From assembly GCA_030374765.1 (NCBI GenBank), contig JARGXX010000115.1:248001-312000 (forward strand): DNA of 64,000 nucleotides. The letters run 5' to 3'. Below the pieces are notes generated by a model, which searched no databases, was not told the origin of the DNA, and worked only from the letters and a program-made list of their open reading frames with translations. This document shows, piece after piece, positions 54,838 through 64,000 of this stretch. A program made the position numbers and the translations under genes. Each line of letters begins with the position of its first letter. Position 1 is the stretch's first letter. Source of the DNA: Agarophyton chilense (Eukaryota > Rhodophyta > Florideophyceae > Gracilariales > Gracilariaceae).

Positions 54838-55143
54838 TTAAGCGTCACCACGCTCCCGAGACAGGACAGTAGCAGACCCCAGAAGTGATTGTACGACAAC
54901 TGGTCTTGCTGTATTGTCTCCAAGTTCAACTTCGACGCCAGCTGTATCGTATACATCAAGACCAAACTTCTGAGCCGTTTTAATTCCCATGAAGTTATGG
55001 GAAGCAAAGAAATCAACAACCACGCCAATAGGATGTCCGCTAAACGTTGCGTCGTACATCCAGTTCTCTTCCTCTGCCATATTCATGGCAGAAAGGCGAG
55101 GCATTTCCATGATTTCTTCACGAGCCGCAATGCCCTGCGGCAT
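54838..55143 (-). pseudogene. Protease region of element F
   Basis: VVVDFFASHNFMG corresponds to the retropepsin active site, usually IDSGASHNFI. The catalytic Asp remains but the Ser-Gly after it is Phe-Phe, so it is inactive. The frame ends in a stop at 54838, where a non-coding interruption begins. Confidence 0.7.
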
Positions 55144-55149
55144 TACTCG

Positions 55150-56198
55150 TTTTTTGAGTTCGTGTTCGTTTGTCTTTTCCCGTCTTCACGACAAAGATGG
55201 TCAGGGTCACTCCAGCCCTTGCGTCTACACTTAAAACATCGGTCGTGTTTCCTGTGCAGGGTATTTTCTCCTCTCCTAGCCGGACCTCAGCTGACAGTGT
55301 TATCGTCCTTTCGGTTAGGCTTCGCGTCATTTTTGGAGTTGGAGAACGTGTTTCCTCTCTTGTTTTTCTTATTTTCGAACCCTCTTTTGTCCTCGTTTGT
55401 ATTCTTCTGAAACTCACCACTTAATTTCATTGAGAGCTCCAATGTTCTGGAGTAGTCGTATGCTACGTAAATATTTGTACGACATGTACGGTTAAGGGGT
55501 TGGGAATCAGGGAAGCGTTTTGAAAACTTTCCCTTGCAGGACTTGGGTAGGCTGTTAAAAAAATAAATGTAAGCCTCGTTCGTGGGAGTACCACACAACG
55601 TAACCAAGTCTTCAAAAGATGCTATATGCTCGTTCAAATCGTTTCAATGTTTGAGCTTAATTTCCATCAGCTGCACACGAGCGGCGGCTTTCTCGTTTGT
55701 AGGAACAAATTCATGATTCATCTCACGCTTCAAATCTTCAAGAGTCTGATGTTTCTGCTTTTCGCGTACTAAACGAAGAATCCACGATGCTATGCGGTCT
55801 TGAAAGTGATATTCGGCCAAAGTCACCACTTTTTCTTCAGAGTAGTTATATAAGGTTCTATACTTTTCGATTGAGTAAAAGAAACTTTTTAATCGCTCAG
55901 ACTTGCTGTGGGCAGTAGTCCCTTTAGAAAGCGGAACTGGCGGAGACTTGAAAGCATTGGCACCAGTACTACTCTGGTTTCAGATAGTATTTTGACCATT
56001 GTTTAGCTGCGCTTGAGGAGTCTTGATGAGATCAGCCTTCTGCTGCACTGTCGTTTGCAAGACAGTCAGTTGTTGCTGGAACTGTGAAGCATCAGCTTGA
56101 TCCACATCTTGGTTGTCGTCATTGTTCCTACGGCTGTGCGTAACTGCGCTCATTTCTGCCCAGGTGTTCCTCAAATCGTTAGATGGTACCAAATGCAA
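55150..56198 (-). pseudogene. gag of element F
   Basis: The frame begins at an ATG overlapping the LTR end (MHLVPSNDLRNTWAEMSA) and continues in pieces. There is a Gln-rich stretch, a capsid-like region with YHFQDRIASWILRLV and MNHEFVPTNEKAAARVQL, and FEDLVTLCGTPTNEAYIYF. A Lys/Asn-rich basic segment follows, then a zinc knuckle with DRCFKCRREGWSDPDHLC near 55240. Stops near 55980 and 55645 and a phase change near 55300 break it. Confidence 0.7.
56174..56191 (-). promoter_or_regulatory. Primer-binding site of element F
   Basis: Minus strand TGGTACCATCTAACGATT, 2 nt after the 5' LTR. It is unlike the A-D site. tRNA not assigned. It overlaps the start of the gag frame. Confidence 0.5.
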
Positions 56199-56406
56199 GA
56201 GAAGAGAGATAATGAGGACTGAACTTCAAGTTTACTCACTGCAACGATGAATCCTCCTGCTTCTATTGTTGTGGCACAAATCATGTAGCTTATATAGACA
56301 TGTTTGTGACTGCTTATATGTTTGAACCGGATTCAAACATATGAATTTGTAATAAGTGGTTGCTACGTAATAACAATAAATGGATGTCACGTAATATTAT
56401 ATTACA
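56194..56406 (-). repeat. 5' LTR of element F (213 bp)
   Basis: Plus strand TGCAAGAGAAGAG...TTATATTACA. Followed on the minus strand by TT and the primer-binding site. Confidence 0.88.
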
Positions 56407-56411
56407 GCAAG

Positions 56412-56657
56412 CCCCACAGTGATTGTTGGGTTGCGTTAGATGATTTACTGCGTCGGAGAGGCTCATTGCGTGTAACAGTTGCGTGGCAGTTGTATTAGGT
56501 GGAACGTATCCAGAGTGCTACAAAAGCCCGAAACACTTGCCTATCAGCATTGATGTTCCGGAAGGCACAAGCAACCATCCGCAAAAAGATTAGAAACTAG
56601 AACAACAAAGTGTGCTTCACGTTTAAATATCTAAAACCGCCCCTCTCTGTTTTATAA
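56412..56657 (+). repeat. 3' LTR of element E, right part (246 bp)
   Basis: It resumes after F's second GCAAG (56407-56411), matches the rest of the 5' LTR (GTTGGGTTGCGTTAGATG, TTCCGGAAGGCACAAGC), ends CTGTTTTATA and is followed by the element's duplication ACGCT (56658-56662). Confidence 0.85.
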
Positions 56658-56662
56658 CGCTA

Positions 56663-57800
56663 CAGTCTGTTGTGGAATACCATGCTGCTGAACGCCAAGC
56701 GAGATCGTGAACAGACCTGGGCTATCGCTCCATCCCACGTCACAGAACTGCCTCGGCTCCCCAGCAGGATTATCGAACACCGACTGCCTCTCTACACCGA
56801 CCACAGCGCTAGCGTTCACTGCAACGGCATGAGCGATACTAGTGGGAAACTGTGCTGGGTCTTAACCAAAGTTCTGCAGCATTTTCGCGGTATTTGCCTT
56901 CATCGAATGGATGATGTCTTACTCCGCCCAGTCGAACTACACGTTTTCATCATCAGATATAGATGGCACCTCCTGTGCCGAAGCCTCAGCCAGGGCCTCA
57001 AGATCGATAGGCGCTCACAAGAATTCCCCTTCACTAGTGTTAGGAAACTGAAATGACCTCGAGTCATGCGCTTCAACACGCTCTCGACGATAAGCATACG
57101 GCCTAACCATGTGCTAGCAACTGCCGGCCCCTGAGACACGAAGTCAGGCTGAGCTTCACCGAGCAGCACGAACGACGCCCTTGGAGTACCCAGCTCCTCT
57201 TACCGACCAGTTGTCTTCGTCTTGGTTCCTACCTCCATAGTTTTAATCACCTTTGCGGATAGAGAAGCCGAAGTGGATGCGGGAGCCGCAGCGGGAACCG
57301 TAGCGTACAGGGAGACCGGCTCAATTTCTTGCTCAGTGATTTCAACGGGGTAGAAGTCCGGTTTTAGCTCAAACGGCCACCGCGGGCGACCGATCGTTTT
57401 TGCTGCTTTGGATGACTGGGTCTTCGGCGAAACGGAGTTTTCATATTAGCCATACCACAAAGACCCCTGTGTCTGGGCCCAGTAGATTTCCAAAACGTAC
57501 TTCAACAGAGTCTCTGCATCGTTTGGCGGGAACGAACTACTGCGTAGGATGTTCTCCAAACCCATGTCATCCAGGATGCAAACCACTGGGTATGAAAACG
57601 GCAACAACCTATCGTACTTGGACTCTTCTCCACCCACGGCATGGTGAAGGCGGGCGTCAGCGGAGTGAGTAAACGTGACGACTTTGTCATGGGCCGCCTG
57701 GGAGAAGTCCATGAAGGCAAATAGCACACGATCGGCATACAGGACTATCATCGCCTTCTGCTTGAACGGATATATCACCGGCAGCTCATTGGTGAAACTA
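56663..57800 (-). pseudogene. Unidentified decayed coding region split by element E
   Basis: On the minus strand an open stretch (57778-57449: VVCILDDMGLENILRSSSF, ETLLKYVLEIYWAQ) continues through stops at 57446 and 57196. After a phase change near 57060 it goes on as RSFQFPNTSEGEF, IDLEALAEASAQEVPSISDD and IPQQTV, up to the ACGCT target of element E. Amino-acid composition looks protein-like in each segment, and the frame appears to run on into 24925-24830 on E's other side. No family recognised. It could be a host gene remnant or part of another transposon. Confidence 0.4.
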
Positions 57801-60800
57801 CTTAAATTTTTGGCTTTGTACCAACTGCGATTAAGAATTTAATGTTCCTGTGCGTAGCAAGCAATGATAACCTCTGCTAAATGAAACGACCGCGCGGAGT
57901 GGAGGCGACTTGAATTTGGCCGAAAACCCGTTCGGTATCAAGGAGAGATGTAGCGACCTCTGTACCTCTGACATATGACATCCTGTGGTCCTCGACATTT
58001 ACTGGAACGTCCGCGAAAAACCCCGCGGCTCAACATACACAAACAAAAATGCTATCCAAACGGGCCAGGAGTACAAAGGCTCGGTCCCGTTTCTTCGGCC
58101 AAACATCAAGGACAACTTCGCGAAATCGGTGAGTGTTAGATTCTTAGAACGCAAATTCGCTATTCTAAAAGGGTGCGGACCGAGCGCAATATGTTTAAAT
58201 AGCCGGGAGAGCCCGCCAGAATAAAGAGAAAACGAAAATGGACTTGGTGGTCCTTTCTCTCCTTTGTTCTTCCTAGTCTGCTTTCGCTATTCCCGTGAGT
58301 TGCCACAGAGGTATTCCGCGGCGGTTCGGGCGCCCTCCAACGTCACATTGTTATCACCAGTTGGCTGTTTTGGATCTCTCGCACTTCGCCGACTCCAGCG
58401 GATTGGGACACTCCATGCGGAATGCAGCGTCGGGGCTACTTTAAGTGCTTCATGTCAGACTAACAGAAACTTCTACTTGCTGAGCCTATCGAAGTTATGC
58501 ATTTCTAGTCAAGCGAATAATTGTTTTTGCGATTCGTAGTATATATTACGGCGCGAGCTACATAACAGCTCTATTTGGTCCCCTAATGAATACATATGAG
58601 ACATGGCAAGAAGAGCTATGAAAACAAAGCCCTCAACTCCATTTTGTCCTCAGAAGAGGACCAAGCGCGATCCAAGGCCAGCCTTTACCTTAATAAAAAA
58701 AACGCACCCACAGTTGCGAGCATTCGAGCGCTTCATTACATAGAGAATAGCAGGAAATTGGATATTGCTGTCGACTTTTTATTAGTTTGTCTCAGAAGAC
58801 TGGCATTGTGGTGTGAGTAAGTATATTTGAGTAGCGAGGAGAGAAACAAAACTGGGCAGTCAAAGATGAACGGATGCAGCTCAGATGAAGGGCAACGGCA
58901 TGTGCAACGTGAAGTTGCATGCAGCATATCTACAAGCGACGCTAGAACGGTGGTCTGGGGGGGGTGGGGCTAAATCAATCTTGCCCCTGGGTTCAACGTT
59001 TCGCTCGCCTTCAAGTTGAACCTAAAGAGGCATGAACTCCGAGGGTATTATCTCATCATTTTGAAACTAAAAAGTCCCACGTTTAAGTACGACGGTACAC
59101 GTACCTTTGTAGCACGCCACTTCTCAGAATTTCCGTCTGGTTTTTGCTCAATTATGCCTCCCTCGCAAAAGCTGCCGATTATCTTTGTTCTCAAGGGAAT
59201 ATATCGTTGTGGTCTGAAAACTTGTGTTAGAACGCATGTGACATCAACCAGACAAGAAGAGGTGATGCGATCCCGCGCGGTGACAACTGTCTCGCAGGGT
59301 GCGGTTTGCCCCACTGTATGGCGGGACTGGTATGTACACCTTGGTGAGGTGACCTGTGGCCGACATACGCGGCATTCACCAGAAAAGGTGAAAACCCTTC
59401 ACCCGTGATAACTGGGCTGTGAAAGATTCTTTTTGAACGGGAATTCTATTGCGTGGTGCCAAGCAGCAAGGCTACAAGCATGCTTTTTTCAAACAGATCC
59501 TCAACATGCCATTAGCTTTCATTTTGCCCACTTCTTTTTTCCTCGAACAGAACAACCATGAAGGATATGTTGGGTTTCATTAGAAGGTATATATTATTCT
59601 GTAGCAAAGCGTCTCGAACATATTTAGTGCATCATTATTTGAAGTGCGGATATGAATTCTTCCAAGGGATTTGCTTTAAATGTGGCTTTGGATCCTTGAG
59701 ATAACCTCTGGTGTATGGAGAGAACTAATGGAAATTCAGCGGATGTAGCTGGGCTATAGAGGTGCATTTCATCAATATGTTGCTACAGATGTTCGTATTT
59801 GGCGAGCCTTGTTTTATTACTTACCTCACTCTCCAGGGAAAAGCATGTCGAAAAGGACTGCAGAATGTAAAATATATTCTATTGTAAGGAGTTATGCACT
59901 AGGGTATCATGAGCAACACGTGGTCCAGATTTTTCTATTTGAAAATGGCTAACAAATTTTTCAAACTGGGGGGTGACGAGAACTCTTTATTTTCCTATTC
60001 ACTAGCTGCAGAATGACCTCGAGTAAAAACAATTGAAAACCCTATAACTTACAACCGCTAAGAGGGGTCAAAACCCCTGAATGACCCCTACTCTACGTAG
60101 ATGCTACAACTGTAAAAGGAGTCAAACAGCCAAATAATGGGATTTCAAGGCACGTAGTGGATTTATTTTGGATCTACAATGGCGGACTGATAGATCTACC
60201 CGATCGCATCTCCTCCCAGCCGTCGTTCTGATCAGCCTCCTTTTGTCGTGTCAGCCTACTTCTGTGGGGTTAGCCTCCCCTCGTCCCAGGGATCGCGTCG
60301 AACCTTTGATCGTGTCGCGGCCGAGTGCCACCCTATCCCGTTGTCATGCCCCCTATTCCGTTTGAAACCCACACCACCCATCCTCGTGGCTGTGAAGTCT
60401 CTCTGAGACTCACTGAACGCGTAAGGTTCTACCCTACGGTGCAGCAGATCGCGATGGGCTTGTGCCTCTTCGGTGTCTTCTACTCTCCCTAACCATAAAC
60501 ATCTGCAATAGCAAATAACAGAGAAACAAGTAATCCTACATTTATACAAAAGCGACATATCTGAGAGAAATTCTCGTTCAGACAGACATGTTACGGGTTT
60601 TATGGAATCTGGGTTGTTGCATCTCCTGTACTCCAAATTGTACCGCAACGCACTCACCATGCTTGTAAGTCGTAATACAGGGTATAGCAAAGCGCCCATC
60701 TGTGGTGGCTGATTAATTCGAATAATCAGTCCATATTCTCCAGATTCTTCAATTTCATACCTTTTGCAACTCTTTTTTTAATGCATTCGGTATTCAATTG

Positions 60801-61090
60801 GGTATCTTTCGTTTTATACACATGGTAAAGGGCAGAAAAAAAGAGGAGATTGGTCATTTATCTAAGCTTTATAATTGTGTGTGCCGTGGTGAACGGATTT
60901 ATACGCATGGCCACAATCCAAAACATGCAGCCAAGTAGACGCGGAGTGCGACCGAACGTAGAAAAGCTGAGTCATAGTGATTCACTCGCGCGGGGCTGCT
61001 GAGGGATATTGCTCATCGCAGAGCTCACCACAAAAAGTGAAGACTTTTCGCACAATATTGTAAACCCCAAAGCCCCATCGGTCCATACTA
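57801..61090. other. Long stretch without a supportable gene
   Basis: Short ORFs exist (for example 58596-58820 plus, 59016-59408 plus, 60256-60699 minus) but none has a recognisable motif, codon-usage contrast or homologue within the window. A short hairpin, GGGGTCAAAACCCC, occurs at about 60064. A G8 run lies near 58958. I see no LTR pair here. Confidence 0.4.
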
Positions 61091-61096
61091 TCTTTT

Positions 61097-61104
61097 TATA
61101 TAAA
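61097..61104 (+). promoter_or_regulatory. TATA box of the secreted-protein gene
   Basis: TATATAAA, 122 bp before the ATG at 61226. It is placed well for a start site near 61130 and a roughly 95-base 5' leader. Confidence 0.55.
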
Positions 61105-61225
61105 GTGGCTCTGGACATCGGCAGCATCCAGATTCGCTCACACCCTCGCTGCCCCCAACGCCTCCCCAGGAATCCTGAACTATTGAGGAAATTCACGATC
61201 ACTTGCTTTTGATAGCTCAGACACA

Positions 61226-61819
61226 ATGAAGTTCACCGTCTTCCTCGCTGCCGTCTTGGCCGCTGCCGCTTCTGCCGTTCCAATCACTCTTGGACCATTA
61301 CCATTGGTATTTCCCCCCGAGATTTCATTCTTATCGTCGTTACTTCCCTCTGAAATTTCAGACATTTTTCCTCCTTCTTTCTTTGAATCTGTTACGGCCC
61401 TTACTTCTACCACATCCGCCCCTACCACCACTTCACCTTCGTCGGGCGCAGCAGCGGCGGCGGCTGCCCCGGTTAGTGCAGCTAGTTCTGACGGTGATCT
61501 TGGAATAGCATCCACTGCGGGTGGCTTTGGGCCCGCAGATACTGCGCCTGCCGCAGCTGCGATGCCTGCCGCAGCTGCGATGCCTGCCGCGTCGACAGTG
61601 GTCGCTCCTGGAGGTGCGCCAGGGGCAGACGGAAGTGGTGGTGAGGGTGGCGTAGCCATCACGGAATCCATGTCTTCTACTGGGGAAGGAGACGTCACTG
61701 TTGTAACAGGGGGCTTTGGTATGGACGGGGAGGACGGTGAAGATGGGCTGAGTTTCAATGGCCCTGCGGGAAGTTTAGATGGAGCACCTGGAGCTAGCGC
61801 TGTGTTCTCTTCTTTATAG
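61226..61819 (+). CDS. Predicted secreted Ala/Gly/Ser-rich protein, 197 aa
   Basis: The ATG lies in a CACAATGA context behind a TATA box. The protein starts MKFTVFLAAVLAAAASA, a classic signal peptide with cleavage likely after residue 17 (ASA-VP). The mature ~180 residues are low in complexity: a hydrophobic, Pro-rich part (residues 20-55), a Thr/Ser run, an Ala-rich segment with two AAAAMP-type repeats at about residues 110-125, then a Gly/Asp/Glu-rich acidic tail. It has no cysteines. It is the only intact, non-transposon gene candidate in the window. Possible roles include cell-wall or extracellular matrix protein; this is only a guess from composition. The antisense ORF over the same bases is a shadow of its Ala-rich codons. 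Confidence 0.65.
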   Translation: MKFTVFLAAVLAAAASAVPITLGPLPLVFPPEISFLSSLLPSEISDIFPPSFFESVTALTSTTSAPTTTSPSSGAAAAAAAPVSAASSDGDLGIASTAGGFGPADTAPAAAAMPAAAAMPAASTVVAPGGAPGADGSGGEGGVAITESMSSTGEGDVTVVTGGFGMDGEDGEDGLSFNGPAGSLDGAPGASAVFSSL

Positions 61820-64000
61820 ATAATTAAAAAGAATGCTGGTCATTGACTTTTTTCTTTGGCCTCTGCGAAACGGGAGCAAATTCGTGAGGGATAGTATCGT
61901 TTTGGAATAAGTTCTGCGAGAGCAAATCAGTTAAAAAGATTCCGTACCGCCGTGAGTAAAACATGTATGATTTTAGGGTAAGTAGGTGGTACATTGATGC
62001 GCCGGAGAAATATTCCCATATGGTAATGCGGCGGTTATTGCATCATTGAAGATTAGGCGAACATACCGCTTTATTTTTCAGGGAGATGACTGCTAGTCGT
62101 TGACGATGCGATGGAGAGTGCTACTATGTCAATATCATAGCCCACAACGCTCTCTAACGTGTGGTTTCTTCACATACGACGAGCGCTATGACATCGAATT
62201 TGATTATCCTAGATGAGTTTGGACGCATCTGCTCACTTGATCACTGTGGTCTTTGTCCATCATAGTGTTCCATAGCCATGGACGTATAAAAATCAGTTGG
62301 AATCAGTGGAACAAACACATGGTTAAAGATGCCTAACAAATCACTACGAGGTATGACAAAGCGTTCTATGTAAGGCTACGGAGAGGTGCTCAGGAGGTGC
62401 ACGGAGAATTTGCTGTATACCGAATTACATCTGCTCGAAAAGGGGTTTGATTTAATGAAAAGATATCAAATTCGTGAGCCCCTGCTGAGCAGAGGGTGAA
62501 CAACATTCAGGTTACTCATGTGTTTCAAAACAACACTCAAAAAGCCACATGTCGGGCTTTTGGCAGCAGATGGGATGCACAAAGTTTCAAAGGCTTTGTA
62601 CAATAATTGACCTTCTTCGCTCCGCGGAAGCCACAGAAGGTTGCTTGGAAAATGGACGGGTGCCAGTGACCTCTCATGACAACGTGATGACTGTATGATC
62701 AAGAATATCGATGTTTGGAAGCGACGACCGTTGTTAATCGAGCTCTTTTACTTCATCGATTAATCGAAATTTTTGATTTTTGGATGGTTGGTTCCCATAA
62801 AACGAATACATACTAGGCCGAACTCCACATGCGCCCTATGGACAAAGTTTGACGTTTTGGGATCCGATATCGAAAGAGGATAACCTTATCCACACAACTG
62901 GCTGGTTCTACTGTAGGACTGCAGGAGCAAATCAACAAGTTGTACTCCAAGAAAAACCTTCTTTTCATATCACTTGTTGATGAACGGCACTCGCTGACTT
63001 ACAAAAGTGAGAGCTAGTTAGCATTCTCAACCCAAAGCACTCGCAGGAAGAACGCCGATCTCTAGATCCATGCGTAGTCTTACAGTTCGAGGCCCAGTGA
63101 AGAAAACGGTCCACATACAGTGGATGAGAGCGTCGTATCTTGTAGATGAGAAGGGTAGCAATTGCAAACTCTAGCTAGTTCCGGCAGAATAGCCGTCCTT
63201 CCCGAGAAGACAATTCATCATGGGCTAATAAATGTGGGGCCCTTTTTGACGAGGTGGCGGGCCCCCCGGTACGCCTACACTCTAGCTAGTAGCTTCGGGA
63301 CTGTGCTGTAAGCCTTGAAGTCATGCCCGGCATTTCGCCTAACTGTAAACTGCCCATAGCTCCATTGTTTGTGTCGTGGGCTGCTTTGGTGCCGAATGCC
63401 TTCTTGGGTTTGCCACATCCCAGTGGCGCCTCCAGGAGCAAGCGATAGAAGACGTAGGTAGGATGGGAGAAAGAATTGTAGTTGTTGAGAAAGATGTTTT
63501 GAGCTTTTGCCGCAATCCGACGGCGATGTTGAGCAGCGTCGACACAGACGGTGGTGCAAGCAGCGCTTGACTAATTTTGACCAACTACTATGTAATAAAA
63601 TAGTTCTCTATGCAAATTTTAAAACATCCCCGGACGCATGTCCTTGTACCCGTGGCATTAGGAGATCGCTCTTATTCAACAGAACAGTTTGGTCAGTGAC
63701 AACAAAGTCATGGCCTTCTGCCAGAAACTGCGCCGGCGCCCGAAGCGTTTAGCCGTACAACTATAAAAAAAAGTGTTTTTGAAGTGTGATGCATGTTTAA
63801 TATTGTCTAATTTCTTTCCACAAATTTTACTGCCTCATATAAAACCGGGAAATTATCAAACTTTACGCATAATATAAAATGTACTGTGTTCATGACTGTC
63901 AGATCGCATTACAAAAGAACATAAGTGCTTTCTTCACAGGTTACAGCATATTGCTGATCAGTAAAAACAAGCACTTTCAACACGCCAATACGGCCTCAAC
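61820..64000. other. No supportable gene
   Basis: The sequence after the secreted-protein gene is mixed-composition and partly AT-rich (62740-62800, 63760-63960). Short ORFs near 62466-62702 and 63275-63584 on the minus strand have no recognisable features. No LTR ends or duplications were found. Confidence 0.4.

Larger units (their letters stand above)
50833..56406 (-). mobile_element. Ty3/gypsy chromovirus F, 5574 bp, minus strand, inserted in the 3' LTR of element E
   Basis: LTRs of 213 bp (50833-51045, 56194-56406) are flanked by GCAAG (50828-50832, 56407-56411). On the minus strand: LTR, primer-binding site, gag with zinc knuckle, protease, RT, RNase H, integrase with GPY/F-like region and chromodomain, polypurine tract (AAAGAGAGGGTGAA), LTR. 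The LTRs differ at about 16 of 213 positions by eye, so it is older than B and C. It has no antisense gene and a different primer-binding site, so it is a separate gypsy lineage. Confidence 0.9.
24931..56657 (+). mobile_element. Ty1/copia element E, about 5.26 kb of own sequence, carrying three nested insertions
   Basis: The target duplication ACGCT (24926-24930, 56658-56662) brackets LTRs of 360 and about 363 bp. The element's own pieces are 24931-28903, 39297-39389, 49888-50832 and 56412-56657. The gaps are elements B, C and F, each with one copy of its duplication. Removing them restores collinearity: the RT sequence resumes in frame across both B and C, and the 3' LTR halves on either side of F match the 5' LTR. 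Order is LTR, half-tRNA(iMet) site, gag, protease, integrase, RT, RNase H, LTR. LTR ends are TAT...(T/A)TA, non-canonical. The coding frame had decayed independently of the insertions. Confidence 0.9.

Noticed and set aside
57446-57778. Intact 110-residue minus-strand gene
   Set aside because: The similar-looking frame continues beyond its stop with further stops and a phase change, so it is a piece of a larger decayed region.
58596-58820. Small plus-strand ORF of 74 codons
   Set aside because: No motif, no start context or neighbours to support it. The size is expected by chance.
61180-61758. 192-codon minus-strand ORF opposite the secreted-protein gene
   Set aside because: It mirrors the Ala-rich codons of the plus-strand gene, which has the signal peptide, start context and TATA box.

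Overview
This window is a repeat-dominated piece of a eukaryotic nuclear genome. Nearly everything in it is an LTR retrotransposon or the remains of one. I recognise no rRNA, tRNA, CRISPR or bacterial-style operon. The mix fits a protist, alga or fungus-like lineage with an LTR-rich genome: chromodomain-bearing Ty3/gypsy elements, Ty1/copia elements primed by a half initiator-Met tRNA, no visible introns, and a TATA box on the one plausible host gene. A red alga or an oomycete would both fit. I cannot settle the taxon from sequence alone.

Layout. 1-1183: 5' end of a minus-strand gypsy element (D) leaving the window. 1184-1569: copia relic (L). 1570-12035: a gypsy LTR (J) split by a structurally complete minus-strand gypsy element (A, 1787-11630), whose gag is itself split by a 503-bp solo LTR (K). 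12036-18250: decayed gag/protease (M), copia integrase/RT (G) and gypsy RNase H/integrase (H) relics, with a G19 and a C23 homopolymer. 19104-23873: complete copia element I. 24931-56657: copia element E, opened by three later insertions: gypsy B (28904-39291), gypsy C (39390-49882) and, inside E's 3' LTR, chromovirus F (50833-56406, minus strand). 56663-57800: an unidentified decayed coding region that E interrupted. 61226-61819: a short secreted-protein gene with its own TATA box. The rest is non-coding as far as I can see. Each complete element was delimited by its paired LTRs plus an identical 5-bp target-site duplication: A ACTGT, B CTATA, C CGGAG, E ACGCT, F GCAAG, I GTCCC, K GACTC.

Main discovery. 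Gypsy elements A, B and C are three diverged members of one lineage (shared primer-binding site, LTR ends, gag and pol). Each carries an extra reading frame of about 610-620 codons on the strand opposite to gag-pol, between pol and the 3' LTR. It starts only about 25-80 bp from that LTR. The three antisense proteins share a conserved Trp/Tyr/Arg-rich core although their nucleotides have diverged, which argues for past selection on the protein. I recognise no known family in it. The same elements share a gag/pol -1 frame arrangement with an A-rich slip-like site at the gag stop and a short GC-rich hairpin just downstream, and LTRs with unusually long terminal inverted repeats.

How the parts relate. 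All pol genes here carry stops, frameshifts or lost catalytic residues, so no copy looks autonomous. B is notable: its two 914-bp LTRs appear identical (recent insertion), yet it lacks a recognisable integrase core and carries several nonsense codons. This suggests it was copied and inserted with enzymes supplied by another element.
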